This document shows, piece after piece, positions 34,043-45,117 of a stretch of 64,000 nucleotides of DNA (within the stretch, counting starts at the first letter, position 1; every line of letters begins with the position of its first letter). Origin of the DNA: Seiridium cupressi (lineage: Eukaryota > Ascomycota > Sordariomycetes > Amphisphaeriales > Sporocadaceae); NCBI GenBank assembly GCA_036674765.1, contig JARVKI010000021.1, positions 186,001 to 250,000 of the forward strand, written 5' to 3'. A program made the position numbers and the translations under genes. Under the pieces are notes generated by a model. That model had not been told where the DNA came from. It worked only from the letters and a program-made list of their open reading frames with translations, and made no database searches.

Positions 34043-35416
34043 GGATGGCCGATGGAATATGACATGAGTTCGGAGGTCGTGGGTAGTGGATGCGACTCGA
34101 GCCGCAAGGTAAATTGAACCGCCCTCTGCCCTCCTCAACAGTCAGGCGCGTAACCAGTATCGACAATCGCGTCAATTATACGAGCTCGGTCGGACAAGAT
34201 GCTATATCCCCCGAAGTGCATAAAGGCGGTGTCGCTGAATAGTGATGTCGTCGGTAGTTCTCTAGGGTGGGCGTCGATGTTGTTCGTGAGTCGGGTTGCT
34301 GGCGTTGGGGGCGCACCTTGCGGTTCATGAGGCGCGCGATTGGCGGGTCGGCAGCCTTCCCAGGATAAACAAAGTACAACTTCAATGCGCACGGGCCACT
34401 GTTGGACCGGATGGATCATCGTCAACTTTCTGCCATTGTGCCTGTCAAACCAAACACAATTAGCCCTTATTAATGGATGCAAACTAGCATATTTAGCATA
34501 TTGGTATTTTCGAAAGAAATATGCCCATGTAATTGTATGCAACTCCTTCTCTTTCCTTTTCATCCCCCCACCCCAGGTGTTCCTCCACTAACAATAGGCC
34601 CAGCCAATCTTCCTCACGCTATTGACTTTGTTACAAAGACCAAAGGAATTCGAACTCTAAATGTTCTACAAGGTACATGTAGATAAAAGGCCAAGGGCGG
34701 CATCATGAAAGGTCGATGAATTCCAACGGCAATAGAGAGAAGTCATCACGGCTGAAATCAGTGTAAGCGTTGTGGATTCTGGGCCAAAACGCTCCTCCCC
34801 CAACCCAGAGATTTGCAGTATTGAATTGGCACACAACGATTTCTGAACGGTAGATGACATATATTCACTACGCTTCCCTCGCGCGAGCAGCTTCGTGTTT
34901 CTTGAAGCTGCTTGATCCCGTGTGTAATATGAAGACTAAACTACTGCGCAAACAGGAACGATAATGCGGTCATATCGCTCCTGGACTTGGACTCCATCAA
35001 CGCCGCAAAACCAACCTAGTGTTCCCCTGCCGAACACCTTTTGATGTATATGCCCAGCTACTACATACAAGAGAAATATCAACGGAGCATTAGCACTTGC
35101 TGAACGTGTTGGTTTCCTCTCAGCTGAGCATGAACCTCGTAATCCTCGGAAGTCCAAACGCCGACCAGTCGTTCTCATGAGATGAAGAATGTTGTTACAG
35201 ACCAAAGGAGAACTACCTTGCCGTGGAAGAATTTTTAAATGCTCATTCGGACACATTGTGATGTCTCAGTGACACGTCGCCGCGTCGCCGAAAGGTTCGG
35301 CTACTGCGTCGAGGTGAGTGATTTCATCCTTAGTCCATGCATCTGTAGAAAGTCATGAAGTCGTCTCTTCAGAGGTCTGAAATGGAATCCTGCCTGGATG
35401 TGTCGGCATTGTTCTC
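34043..35416. other. Intergenic between dsn1 and the bZIP gene
   Basis: About 1.4 kb. A minus-strand open frame at 34563-34135 (142 codons) has a protein-like C-terminal part but no family signature and no clear partner exon; see findings. Otherwise 5' flank of dsn1 and 3' flank of the bZIP gene. Confidence 0.4.
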
Positions 35417-37217
35417 CTATGAATAACGTCGAGGCTGTCCGGCCATTACGGGCTGGTTAGCACCCATTGGCGGTGCGGCCATGCCGTAAGGATTCATTTG
35501 AGGGTTATAAGTCTCCATGGCTTGCTGCATGAATGCACCATGCAGACCTTGCTGTTGAGTTACAGGACAATCCTTGTGGGCTAGCAGAAGTGTCTTTAAA
35601 TTGACAACCTCTTCTCTAAGCTGTGATATTTGTGCTGTCAAGGCGTCGTTCTCGCTGCTGAAAATCTCAACCTTATTTTGGAGATTAGCAAGCCATTGCT
35701 TCTTGCGTTGACGACACTTCAGTGCAGCGACACTATTCAGCATTAGTAATTGTTGCATACGTTATATAGGTAATGCTGGACATACCGATTGCGCTCTAAA
35801 AAGTTCTTGCGTTTCTCCTCGTCTGTCATCTTCGACTTGGGCTTCGATGGATCATCGTCGTCGGGATCACCGCCTTCCTCGTCCGAAGTGTGCTCCTCGT
35901 CGCCATTGTAGGAGGGGGGCGCGGGAGGAGGCGCAGCTGTAGTCTTGACTTTCTTGGATGCGGGTTGTTTCGCCGGCGCGTCCTCAGCCTTTCTTCTCCC
36001 ATTGGTTGTAGTGCCTCCAGAACCGCGCTTACCCTTACCTCGTGGACGAGCTTGATCCATATCTTCAGATGCACCACTCGCAGCTTCGCTTACTCCTCGT
36101 ACAGATGACGCACCGACAGACGAACCGTTGCCGTTCACCTGCGGAGATGTATTGGCTTGATTAATTGGTGCAGGGTGGGCGTGCACTGGCTGAGTTCCTC
36201 CAACGGGATATTGTTGATTTGCTGCAGGCGCGCCGTTCCTTTGCTGAGCACCTTGTGCCAGCATAAACAAGCCGTTCGCCGCGTCGTTATCGTGGGGATC
36301 GAAGGCGCCTGATACAGCTTTGGGCTCCTTCTTGACGGCCACGCCGTTCGTCTGCGTATCTTGAGGTTGCGAAGTAGCGGACTGCTGAGCCACACTGTTG
36401 CGAGTCGCCTTGGCTGCAGCGTTCAGCGCGGTGCGTTGGAAGTCGAGCGTGCCTGGTGTCGCTGTGCCGCTTGCCAATTGGTTGAAGAGAGCTGAAGAGT
36501 TGGGACTTGCGGCAGGGAACATGGAACCACTGCCACCGGGGGTCAAGCCAGTCCGCAGGGAACTCTCGTTCGGTGTGAAACCGCTACGCAGAGAGTGAGA
36601 CGTATCGCCAAAGTAATCGTTCGCTGGACCAGAGAGCATTGCTGGGCTTAGAGGTCCCGTCCTAAGAGACCCTCCGCCCCAGTTGAACGGCGTGTTGCCG
36701 TTCCCTGGCAGCAGAGACGAAGGTGATGTTAAGGCAGCCACGCTGGGCAACTTAGTCCCGCCTGGTGTTTCTATCGTACCACTTCCGCTTCCAAATGACT
36801 CTTCGAACGGATTTGGTTCGAGGCTCAATTTGCTAGAAAAATAGTCGCCGCCGCTCTCGCCAGGCTTGGGTGGAGGTGCCAATGGTTGACCAGGTTCGGC
36901 ATTACTTGGGTTCTCTGTCTTGGTCGCCGCCTCGGCCTTCTTGTCGCCGTTGGTGACTACAACAGCAAGGACGATGACGTTAGCGGCGATGCTTTGGTAT
37001 ATTCAAATCTCTATCTGATGGATAACAGCGACGGTGAGGTCGGATGGTAGACAGCAGTGCAATGCGCGTGACGTACAATGATGCTAAAGTATATTGGGGA
37101 GCAAGATGATGACGTGCGACAGGAAAAGGGTGGCACAATGAAGCTGGAAAAAGGTTTGGAAACAATAAACTCACCTGGTGACGGGATGTCTGTTGGCTTG
37201 GACTCGGTAGGTGCCAT
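35417..37217 (-). CDS. atfA: bZIP transcription factor, Atf1/AtfA type
   Basis: ATF/CREB-type stress regulator, nuclear partner of the Sty1/SakA (Hog1) MAP kinase in fungi. Three exons: 37217-37175, 36956-35786, 35732-35417; 509 aa. The small first exon encodes MAPTESKPTDIPSP. An osmotic-stress-type region lies near residues 40-100 (DYFSSKLSLEPNPFEESF, TPGGTKLPSVAALTSPSSLL), followed by FTPNESSLRTGLTPGG. The bZIP spans about 388-455: EEKRKNFLERNRVAALKCRQ with the N-x7-R basic motif (NRVAALKCR) split by the 53-nt intron, then a leucine zipper beginning LQNKVEIFSSENDALTAQIS. SP/TP sites in the N-terminus fit MAP-kinase control. Intron 1 (36957-37174, 218 nt) carries three TGACGT sites, possible autoregulation. 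Atf1 family membership is firm; the symbol follows the Aspergillus name. Confidence 0.93.
36975..37115 (-). promoter_or_regulatory. Cluster of three CRE-type TGACGT sites in atfA intron 1
   Basis: TGACGT occurs on the plus strand at 36975-36980, 37069-37074 (as TGACGTAC) and 37110-37115 (as TGACGTGC), all within the 218-nt first intron. TGACGT is the half-site bound by ATF/CREB bZIP proteins. About 0.1 copies are expected by chance in this length counting both strands. Confidence 0.4.
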
Positions 37218-39899
37218 GATGACGACGTTGAGATATGTGGGTGTTGACTTGTGTTTTGAGAGAGCGCCGTGTCGGGGAAAGGAAATATGATGTAACGACG
37301 CCTGAGTAATTGGAGGCAGTCTGCGGTCAAAGGCAAACCACCTCTGGTCTGCCAGCGGGCAGCAGGGTATTACACTGAGCGGTGGTATGGGATCAGTCCG
37401 TCAGTTGCAGTGACGAGGGGCTTCCATGGGTCGGTCGCTTTGCTCGAGGCGCCAATGTTTGTGTGGTTCGAGGTTGTGAAGGTGAGGTGGCAGACGATGA
37501 GGTCATGAGGGAAGAAGTGACATAAGGGGTGGAAATTTGGCAAAAAGGCAGGCACAGCAGACGTAAAAGCCCCCGAAAGTTGCTTGGAGCCGAAGGTGGC
37601 CCAAGACAGCAAGCGCGACCCGCTCAGGCCCCCCTGGAGCCAATGGCTAGTCCGACAAGGGTCAAAGACGTGATGCAGGTATTCAAACAGTGCGAAATGC
37701 GCCCTCTGTCCTCATCCTATGGACGCCGGAAGGGAGATCGAAACGTTGAGTCTCGGATCCTTGATCCAACCTCTCGAGGCTCTGCTTTGAAATGCACCAA
37801 CCCCGAGCAATAAAACGATGCAGTGAGTGAGTCGCATCACCACCAGGGACCTGCTCGAGGGCTCGGTACCAGGACTCGGTATTGTCATTTAAGCAGTTTC
37901 CAGGGCACTAGGTACAGTATGACACTTCAAACGCAGCATTATCTCCGGCGAGCAATCCAGACGGCCCGAGACCTGACAACAGCAATAAAGACACAGAACG
38001 TGGGGACCTCCTTGCTCTCAGTGCCGGGCCAAACACTCCTTGACCACGCAGCTGGCAGACACGGCAGGTCGGAAATAGCATATTGGTGTCTACAACCCAC
38101 CAGATCTAGGCGCATGGCGAGATCTAGAGATCTGACGGCAGAACGGCTTGCTTAGAAATGCAGGATACATATTCAGCCACGCCTCTACCCGCCAGTCTTG
38201 GTGTATTCAGTGGTACAGTATATTGCAGAGGCGCCATACAAGACTATGGGGTCGGCCAAGGAACAGTGGGGCCTTGATTTTTCTTTATCCAGTGCGGTGC
38301 AATGACCCGACTTGGCGCTAGTTATAATGCGGCAATCATGTTCACTGAAACGAAACGGCAAGGTGGCAAAAATTCGCGTGCAGACAGACTTCCAGATGGG
38401 ATCTTGCACGTTGCAGGGCGACTCCGCTTTCCAACCGACCGCCGTGTCTGCGCGGTTTGGTTTTGTGCTAGATTGTTATGAATCAGCCAGAGGATCGGGC
38501 GAAGCAATGCTTCTGACATCTAACATGAGAGACTCTACCGGCTGCCGGAGAGGGCTCGTCTCGATTGTCATCAGTCACCAATACCATTTTGCGAACAGAG
38601 TTTTGAAATCACAGTGTCAAGCTCGGCGTTATCAGTCCCTCCCCGTGGACCGCTCTATTGGCGTTCTAGAACTGACTTGCCCAGAGGCACGCCAATCACG
38701 GCATGGTTCGCGTCCAACCAGAAATTTTCCACGTCCAGGAGGCCGGGGGTAATATCGACAGCCTTACGTCATTCTTTGTCTATGACCGAGGCAAGTCTAC
38801 ACACAGTACGTGTCTTTCGCCCGAACTGTCCCGCTAAAATGCTGCACAATCCGCGGAAGCGAGCCCCCGGGGCGCTGAGATGCTCTGGCACCGCCTGCAC
38901 AGCACAAGGGCGGGATCCAAAGATCTTCGCTGCGATGTCCTCATTCTGTTGTTTTGAGTGCTGGCTGCTATTTTGGCGCGTGTTCCCCTGACAAAAACTC
39001 GGAAACTCTGGATCTGTGGGCCAAGGGGGGATCGCGACACGATCAATATTTGGCAACGCCTTCCTTTCACTATGACGCACGAGCTGCATGCCCTCCCCGC
39101 TGAAATTGCCTTACACTTGAGTTCGATACGACTAGCCGACTAGCGTGTTTTCTAGAATCTCTGCGACTGGCGACAGGACTCACCAAACTACAGGGCTTCT
39201 GGTTTGATGTAAAACCAATCTCCAACACCTCGAAGCTGTTGCTTCGAGCTATCGAAGACGCTGTGTATGTAACTCCTGGATATCTCTGGCTGGTCTCCGT
39301 GCCACTCATGAAATTTCTTCACTGTCGCGCTGACGCGCTGACAGTGGACTGTCGTCATCATGCCATGTCGGTAAAAAGAACCCAACCTATAAACTAAAGC
39401 GGCAGGTACTCCGCAAAATTGGGCCACTATTCCCACCATCCGTGTTATAGTCAACCAATCAGGCTAGGCTACTTATTTGCGCCTGTTCACACGTTGACTG
39501 GGGTTTGAGCACTCCAATGTTCCGCCCCGGAAGATCAATACTGTACTTGTGTACGAATGAACAGACATCTATGTATGAGGCTCAACAAAAGTCGGCCACG
39601 TGGGTCAGGCCTGCTTCGGTATACTCGCTATAGCTAGTCATAATATATACAGTGACTATGGCTAATCCTAGATTACGAGACAAATCCAACTCTTGCAACA
39701 ATGTTTGTCTAGTTCTCGTGTTTCCACTGGAAAGCGTCTAAACCATCACATACTCAAGCATCATTGTTTTGATTTGCTTTGCCAATTTCACCTTCATGGT
39801 TACATGTGATTGATTGCCATGCAAGAAGCAATTCGCTGTAGACGTGCCAAGGCTCATGTGCATCCGCCTGATTTGAGTCAGGTCTGCTGTGTTGCACAC
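37218..39899. other. 2.7-kb intergenic region, nothing recognised
   Basis: Promoter of the bZIP gene plus the 3' flank of the GST-like gene. Short overlapping open frames only, no signature. Confidence 0.45.
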
Positions 39900-40987
39900 T
39901 CACAGCTTACCTTTATCAGCCTTGCCTACTTTGAATCCGTGTCTAGGCGTATGCAACCTAACGCTCCCGGCTTTTCCTTGTATCTCAATGACAATTTGTT
40001 TGTCCGTGACTGCAATGAGCTTCCCTGAGTCTTTGTGCTTCGATCCCGTGTCTATCGGCCAGACCTGGACACTGACCCCATTCTTCAAGCCCCCAGCCTT
40101 GACTAGCACTTCACCCTCGTCCACGTTCTCCTCTTGCTCCGCGAATCCAGACCCGGTGATTATCGTTGCTGCCTCGTCTCCTTTGACCTCCTTCGGCTTG
40201 CCCAACTCCTTTGCCTTGGCTCTTGTGACCTTGTCGAACCTTTTGATCCACGCAAACACCTTCGGGAAGTTTTTGGGGCCTATCACATCCTCTGGGAGCG
40301 CCCCTGGCATCCCCGTAAGCCAGTGGACGGGCCAGACAGCCTCGATATCAGCCAGAGTCGGGCTGTCGGTTTTCAGTACCCACTCCCGCCCGTCTGCTAG
40401 TAGTGTCGTCTCGAGCATTTCCACCGCATCCCGAACCTCGGTCAACGCCCCCGGTCGTCTCGCCTCGAGCGCCTCCTTCGAGAACGGTGATGGCGCGCCT
40501 TTCGGTGACCCCACGAAATCAGCTCTGTCGGAAACAAAGTTCGGGTCCTTCATGACGGGCAGCGAGGACGGCATACAACCAGCCGCCGCGGCGAAAATTC
40601 CGCCATCGATCATGGCGCGCGACAGAAGGCGCTCGATAGCTCGACCTTCGTCTGTGGAGGCCGAGATCGATGGGTGCACAGAAGACTCTGGGTAGAGCTC
40701 GTCAAGCTTGGAGAGAATAAGACGACTATCTGCGTACACGTCCCGTCCAATGCTCAGTAGTGGGATCCGTCGATAGGCAATCCCCAGAGCACTGAGATCT
40801 GGTCGCGGCATAACGTCAGGTTGAATCTGGCATCCAATTTAGTGGGGAGTAACATGTGTTTTAGGGGGGGGATATTCACGCATTCGATGTAAGGGATTTG
40901 GCGCAGGGTGAGATACCATACGACCCGCCGCGCATACGGCGAGAAGCGGTAGTGATACAAAACAATAGGTAGGGCCGGCGATGACAT
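39900..40987 (-). CDS. Glutathione S-transferase-like protein
   Basis: Soluble thioredoxin-fold transferase or GST-related protein. Two exons: 40987-40880 and 40826-39900; 344 aa. GST-N domain, residues about 7-80: PIVLYHYRFSPYARRVVWYL (the SPYARR segment at the catalytic N-terminus), then RPDLSALGIAYRRIPLLSIG with the cis-Pro (RIP), then DSRLILSKLDELYP. A helical GST-C region follows (about 95-230), with LADIEAVWPVHWLTGMP. The C-terminal 90 residues form an extra domain ending HTPRHGFKVGKADKGKL. Longer than ordinary GSTs (about 220 aa), typical of an uncharacterised fungal class. A GGTAAGC just before the stop could be a donor for a further short exon, so the very C-terminus is slightly uncertain. 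Confidence 0.88.
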
Positions 40988-42392
40988 GATGACTTCCTGT
41001 CTTCTGTCAAGTGCAACGTAGCTTTCTAATATTGTGGCTTAATTTGAAATCTGAGTTATACCATTCGTATAAGTCGAAGCACAATGGACGGTCGAGTTTA
41101 AGGCTGTGAAGGAGGTTGAAGTCGTGCTGAGCTCCTAGAATAGTATGATTGCGACGATTTCGATGGCTAAGGGATATGCTACAAAAGACTTTGCCGGCGC
41201 AAATGGGATCTAACAGTGTGTTGATACGGCAGATCCGGACTGCAGGGGATGCGGAGATCTAAGACGGACCTCGGCACGCCAGTACAGACAAGCTTTGCTT
41301 CGCTGGTAGCGGCTTAGCGGGTCTCCCCGCGTCTTCCGGAGGACAACATGAACTCAGGGGAGCTGTGGAGGGGCCCGCCAAGGTAACCTAGCCTGTTCTC
41401 TACACCACCGAGCCATGATGCGATTATATGCAGTAAAGCGACTGTTCACAAACATCCTACTAATATGAGAGAAAAGGTCGTATATACCTGATGTGGGCGT
41501 GTGGAAAACCTACTCCATGAGCGACGGGTTTGGGCCTCCTTCACACCACTGATACTATCGAGGTGATTGTACCTCCACCATGGCAAAGCAGAAATCTTCA
41601 ATGTGGCTCTTATGTGAACATCTATTACATACAGGATCATATAGGCTGGTTCCTCCATGGCTTTTGACCTATGGTTCTCAAAGATATATTATACAACCAT
41701 ATCATAGGATATATTAAGAACCTCGTCGACCGATAAGCAACAAGGTGGCATAGTGCACTGACAGCTTAGGATACTTCGAATCAACTTCTCAACGTTAGCA
41801 TGTCATATAGATACTTTCAATTTAAACAATCAAGTGGTTCCTGGAAGAAAATTCTTGTTAGCTGGTGCAGCAGTGTTATGTGGGCGTCGGTTTCCCCGTG
41901 GCATGTCCTGAAGCGATGTCTGTGTCGCCTATTTTCGCGTCCCGGAAACTGCTTGCTCTGATCCTGGCAAATTATCAGAACCGGCTTATGGTATTTGACT
42001 CGAATTTCGGCATATGGGAATGGGGTTTCGACATTTCTCTCCCTATAATTAGATTGAGTCTAATCTGAGTACATGCGACGAAAGGGTATCGCCTATCCTA
42101 AATCCTTGGAACAATGTAGACCAGCCTGGCAATCTGTATGGACTGGCTGGCAATAGCTTGAGCATAACGATTTCCCACGTCTTTCGCCCGGTGGAGGCCC
42201 CGAGGGGGATGGCATTAATTGCAGCACTGATAAAGATTCCTTTACGCCTACCAGTCTGCCCTGCATGCGGTAAGGCACTCATGCATATTGCACAGCCTCG
42301 TGGTGGGAAGTTGGCTGCTCTGTTTTCTTTCGCCCGCAAAGTCGTGTCTTTACCATCTTCCTGTCAATCAAACAGCATCGTCTCCAGTAACA
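40988..42392. other. Intergenic, nothing recognised
   Basis: About 1.4 kb between divergently transcribed genes. No supported gene. Confidence 0.5.
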
Positions 42393-45117
42393 ATGGATCC
42401 ACTAAGCGCTGGAGCGAGCGTATTGGCCTTCGTTGGCATTCTGAACTCTCTACGATTCATCTATGATACCTTGTTAGCTGTGCAAGATGGACCCGAGAAT
42501 GTGAGAGCAGTAGCAAGTCAGGTCGAGCAACTTCATTCAATCGTCGAGCAGCTTCAGAACCAAAAGTCATCTGATGGCCTTGACTTGGCAACGGAAATAC
42601 ACCTCGAACAAGATGCTGCGGTAATCCAACAGCTCGCAGGAAAGCTATCTCGCCTACAAATCTACCCAGCCGAGAAACGAACCGGTGTCATGTGGAAGCG
42701 GGTCAAAGCTGCATTGGACGAAAAAGAACTGAATAAAGCTAGCGCTGTCATTGAGAACTGCGTGACTATTCTAACAATGCAGCTTTTGGTCGGACAGAGG
42801 TATTCCATGAGCCGCCGTATATATGACCTTCAATGCTGATGTATACAACAGAGATACCATGACCCGGATCCTCTCCTCTCTAGATGACATGAGACAGCCG
42901 GAATTTAGCATGCCGCAGATGCAACGCGAAGAGCCATCTGATACTTCACCCGCTCGGCCACTCCACTCCGACCAACCTGGAGGGTATGCCGACAAAGCTC
43001 AAGTTGACGAGATGCTCCAAATTCTCCGTCAACTGCAGGCAAAGAGCTCCCACTCATCGGGAACAGGGGTACAGCCGACAGTAGAGGTAGTCGACGAGAA
43101 CCTCGAGGGCGACAAAGGCGGAGCAAACGACATACATGACGATTTAATGGAGACTATCGACAGTTTGTGTCTCATAATTGGTGACAGCGAACGCACCATT
43201 AAGTCCGACCAAGCAGACGATATCACCAATAAATTGAAGAAGATTGTTGGGTACGCTGATATAACCAGTCAACAACAAAATGGGGCCGCTCTTTCGAATT
43301 CTTTGTCAACTCCGGTTGAGGTGCCGTGGCCGGGTGACCTAGATCGAATATCAGGCCACCTCACATCGTCATACAAGTTATCTCTAAGTAGTGCAGGTAG
43401 GCTCTTATGCCCTTCTTATCATGGCTTGCGATCGCTTACAGATGTATAAGTTTGTTGTTGGCCAGAACCGGAAGCGAAAGCAACTGGAGTTCGACTTTGG
43501 ATCCTTAGTCCTTACCACGACCAAACGAAGACGGAAGAATCAACAGTCCAACGTGCATCCCGCGGGAGATTCCGACGACGAGCTCGACGAGTTTTCAGCG
43601 ACCCTGTCTTTCCTGCCTTCTGCAAATGTCCCTCACAAGAGGATGCTTACCATTTCCCTCCAACAAATAGAGTATTTGGACGCAGTCTCTCTCCGAATAC
43701 CCAGGATTCATGTCAATAGAATTTTTCCACGGGACTCTTTGGTATTCAAACTCGTCTTAGATGGTGCGCTTGACGAGCTGCGAGAGTTGCTCACGCAAGG
43801 CGAAGCATCTATCCGGGATCATGACGAGGATGGCAGGTCATTGCTAAATGTAAGAGGCGCTGTTGTTTAACTTCGGCAGAACTGGTGAACCTAATTCCCT
43901 CGTAGTACTCTACACGACAACCGGAAGTCTGCAAGTTTCTAGTCTGTTGCGGTTTAGATGTGGACCATATTGCTAGGAGTATGTTCGATTCAACCCTGGG
44001 GTGAGTATTTCCCACCTAGACATAGGGCGTGAGCTACTGAGAATGACAGACCTCTCCTTTTATCTGACCTTGACGAATATGATCTTGAATCTACAGTACT
44101 GCATCGAGTCAACGAGTATCGCAAAATCTTACTTGAGGCAGGAGCGGACCCAACTGTTCCATGGCGTCCCGATGGTCGTGATCCTGAAGATGAAGACATC
44201 GACAACTACAGTACCTGCTCCATGGTTTTTTATCGAGGAAAACCCGTACGTGAGCCGGGGACTCACTTTGCCGTATTTTCAACTAACGCTCGCAGAGCTC
44301 TGTACAGGTTCTGATTGATCATGGGGATGCTTTTTGCAATATAAGAAGTCGTGACGCACATGGATTGACACCGTTGCTCCAAATGCTTGGAGGATTTGAT
44401 TATGGCTACGTTGCTGACGTTGTTTCATTCCTTCTGCGTAGAGGTGCCAGTGTCCATGATCGTGATGTCTTTGGACGCACATGCCTTCACGCGGCCTTGG
44501 AAGGAGCCAGAGGTGCATATCGCCTCCAAGAGGAGTTCACATGTCTCACAGCCCTCATCAATGCAGGTGCTGATGTCCGCGCAACGGATAATAAGGGCTG
44601 TTCAGTATCTGAAATAGCTTATACGACGAGGTCATGTGTAAATCTTGATGTTGATGAAGACGACATGTATGGTGGGTATCTTGGCGACTTTTGGGATGCT
44701 GTCTTGGCCACTTGTGGGTACAACCCACTTGATTTTCGTACTGATCATCCTCGAATGGCCGATTTCACAACCATATACACGCCGGAACATTTCAGGCAAC
44801 TATGGGAAGGGAGGGAGCATCTGTGTCCTTATTGGAATGAATTTGAGCTGGAGCCGGAAGACTATGGCGGTATTTACGGCAGTGAAGATGAAGCTTCGAA
44901 CGACGGAAGTGGACATGCTGAGTTCGGAGCCGAGACTACATTGCCGGATTCTGACGCTACAGGTCAAATATACCAACCCTGGCTCGACACAGTCACGCTC
45001 GCGCCAATCCACAGCTTGTATCAAAACGAACTGTTTGACGCGCAACAGCCACCGGCATCGCCCAACATCCGCGACATTTTTCTGGACAATCCATGGAAAG
45101 ACACATATGCTAGCTAA
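42393..45117 (+). CDS. Ankyrin-repeat protein with fungal STAND-type N-terminal domain
   Basis: Likely cytoplasmic or nuclear regulatory protein. Proposed exons: 42393-42799, 42852-43392, 43442-43849, 43906-44000, 44050-44245, 44296-45117; 822 aa. The N-terminal 130 residues (MDPLSAGASVLAFVGILNSL...) match the helical domain that begins many fungal NLR/STAND and ankyrin proteins. A linker with basic TTKRRRKN follows, then ankyrin units: DSLVFKLVLDGALDELRELL, RQPEVCKFLVCCGLDVDH, HRVNEYRKILLEAGADPTVP, RTCLHAALEGARGAYRLQ, FTCLTALINAGADVRATD. The C-terminal 200 residues are acidic and unrecognised. No NACHT or NB-ARC ATPase is present. Odd: the GT donor at 43397 (45-nt intron) leaves the frames unmatched and gives a TAA; a GC donor at 43393 restores the frame. 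A one-base indel or pseudogene is the alternative. Confidence 0.75.
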
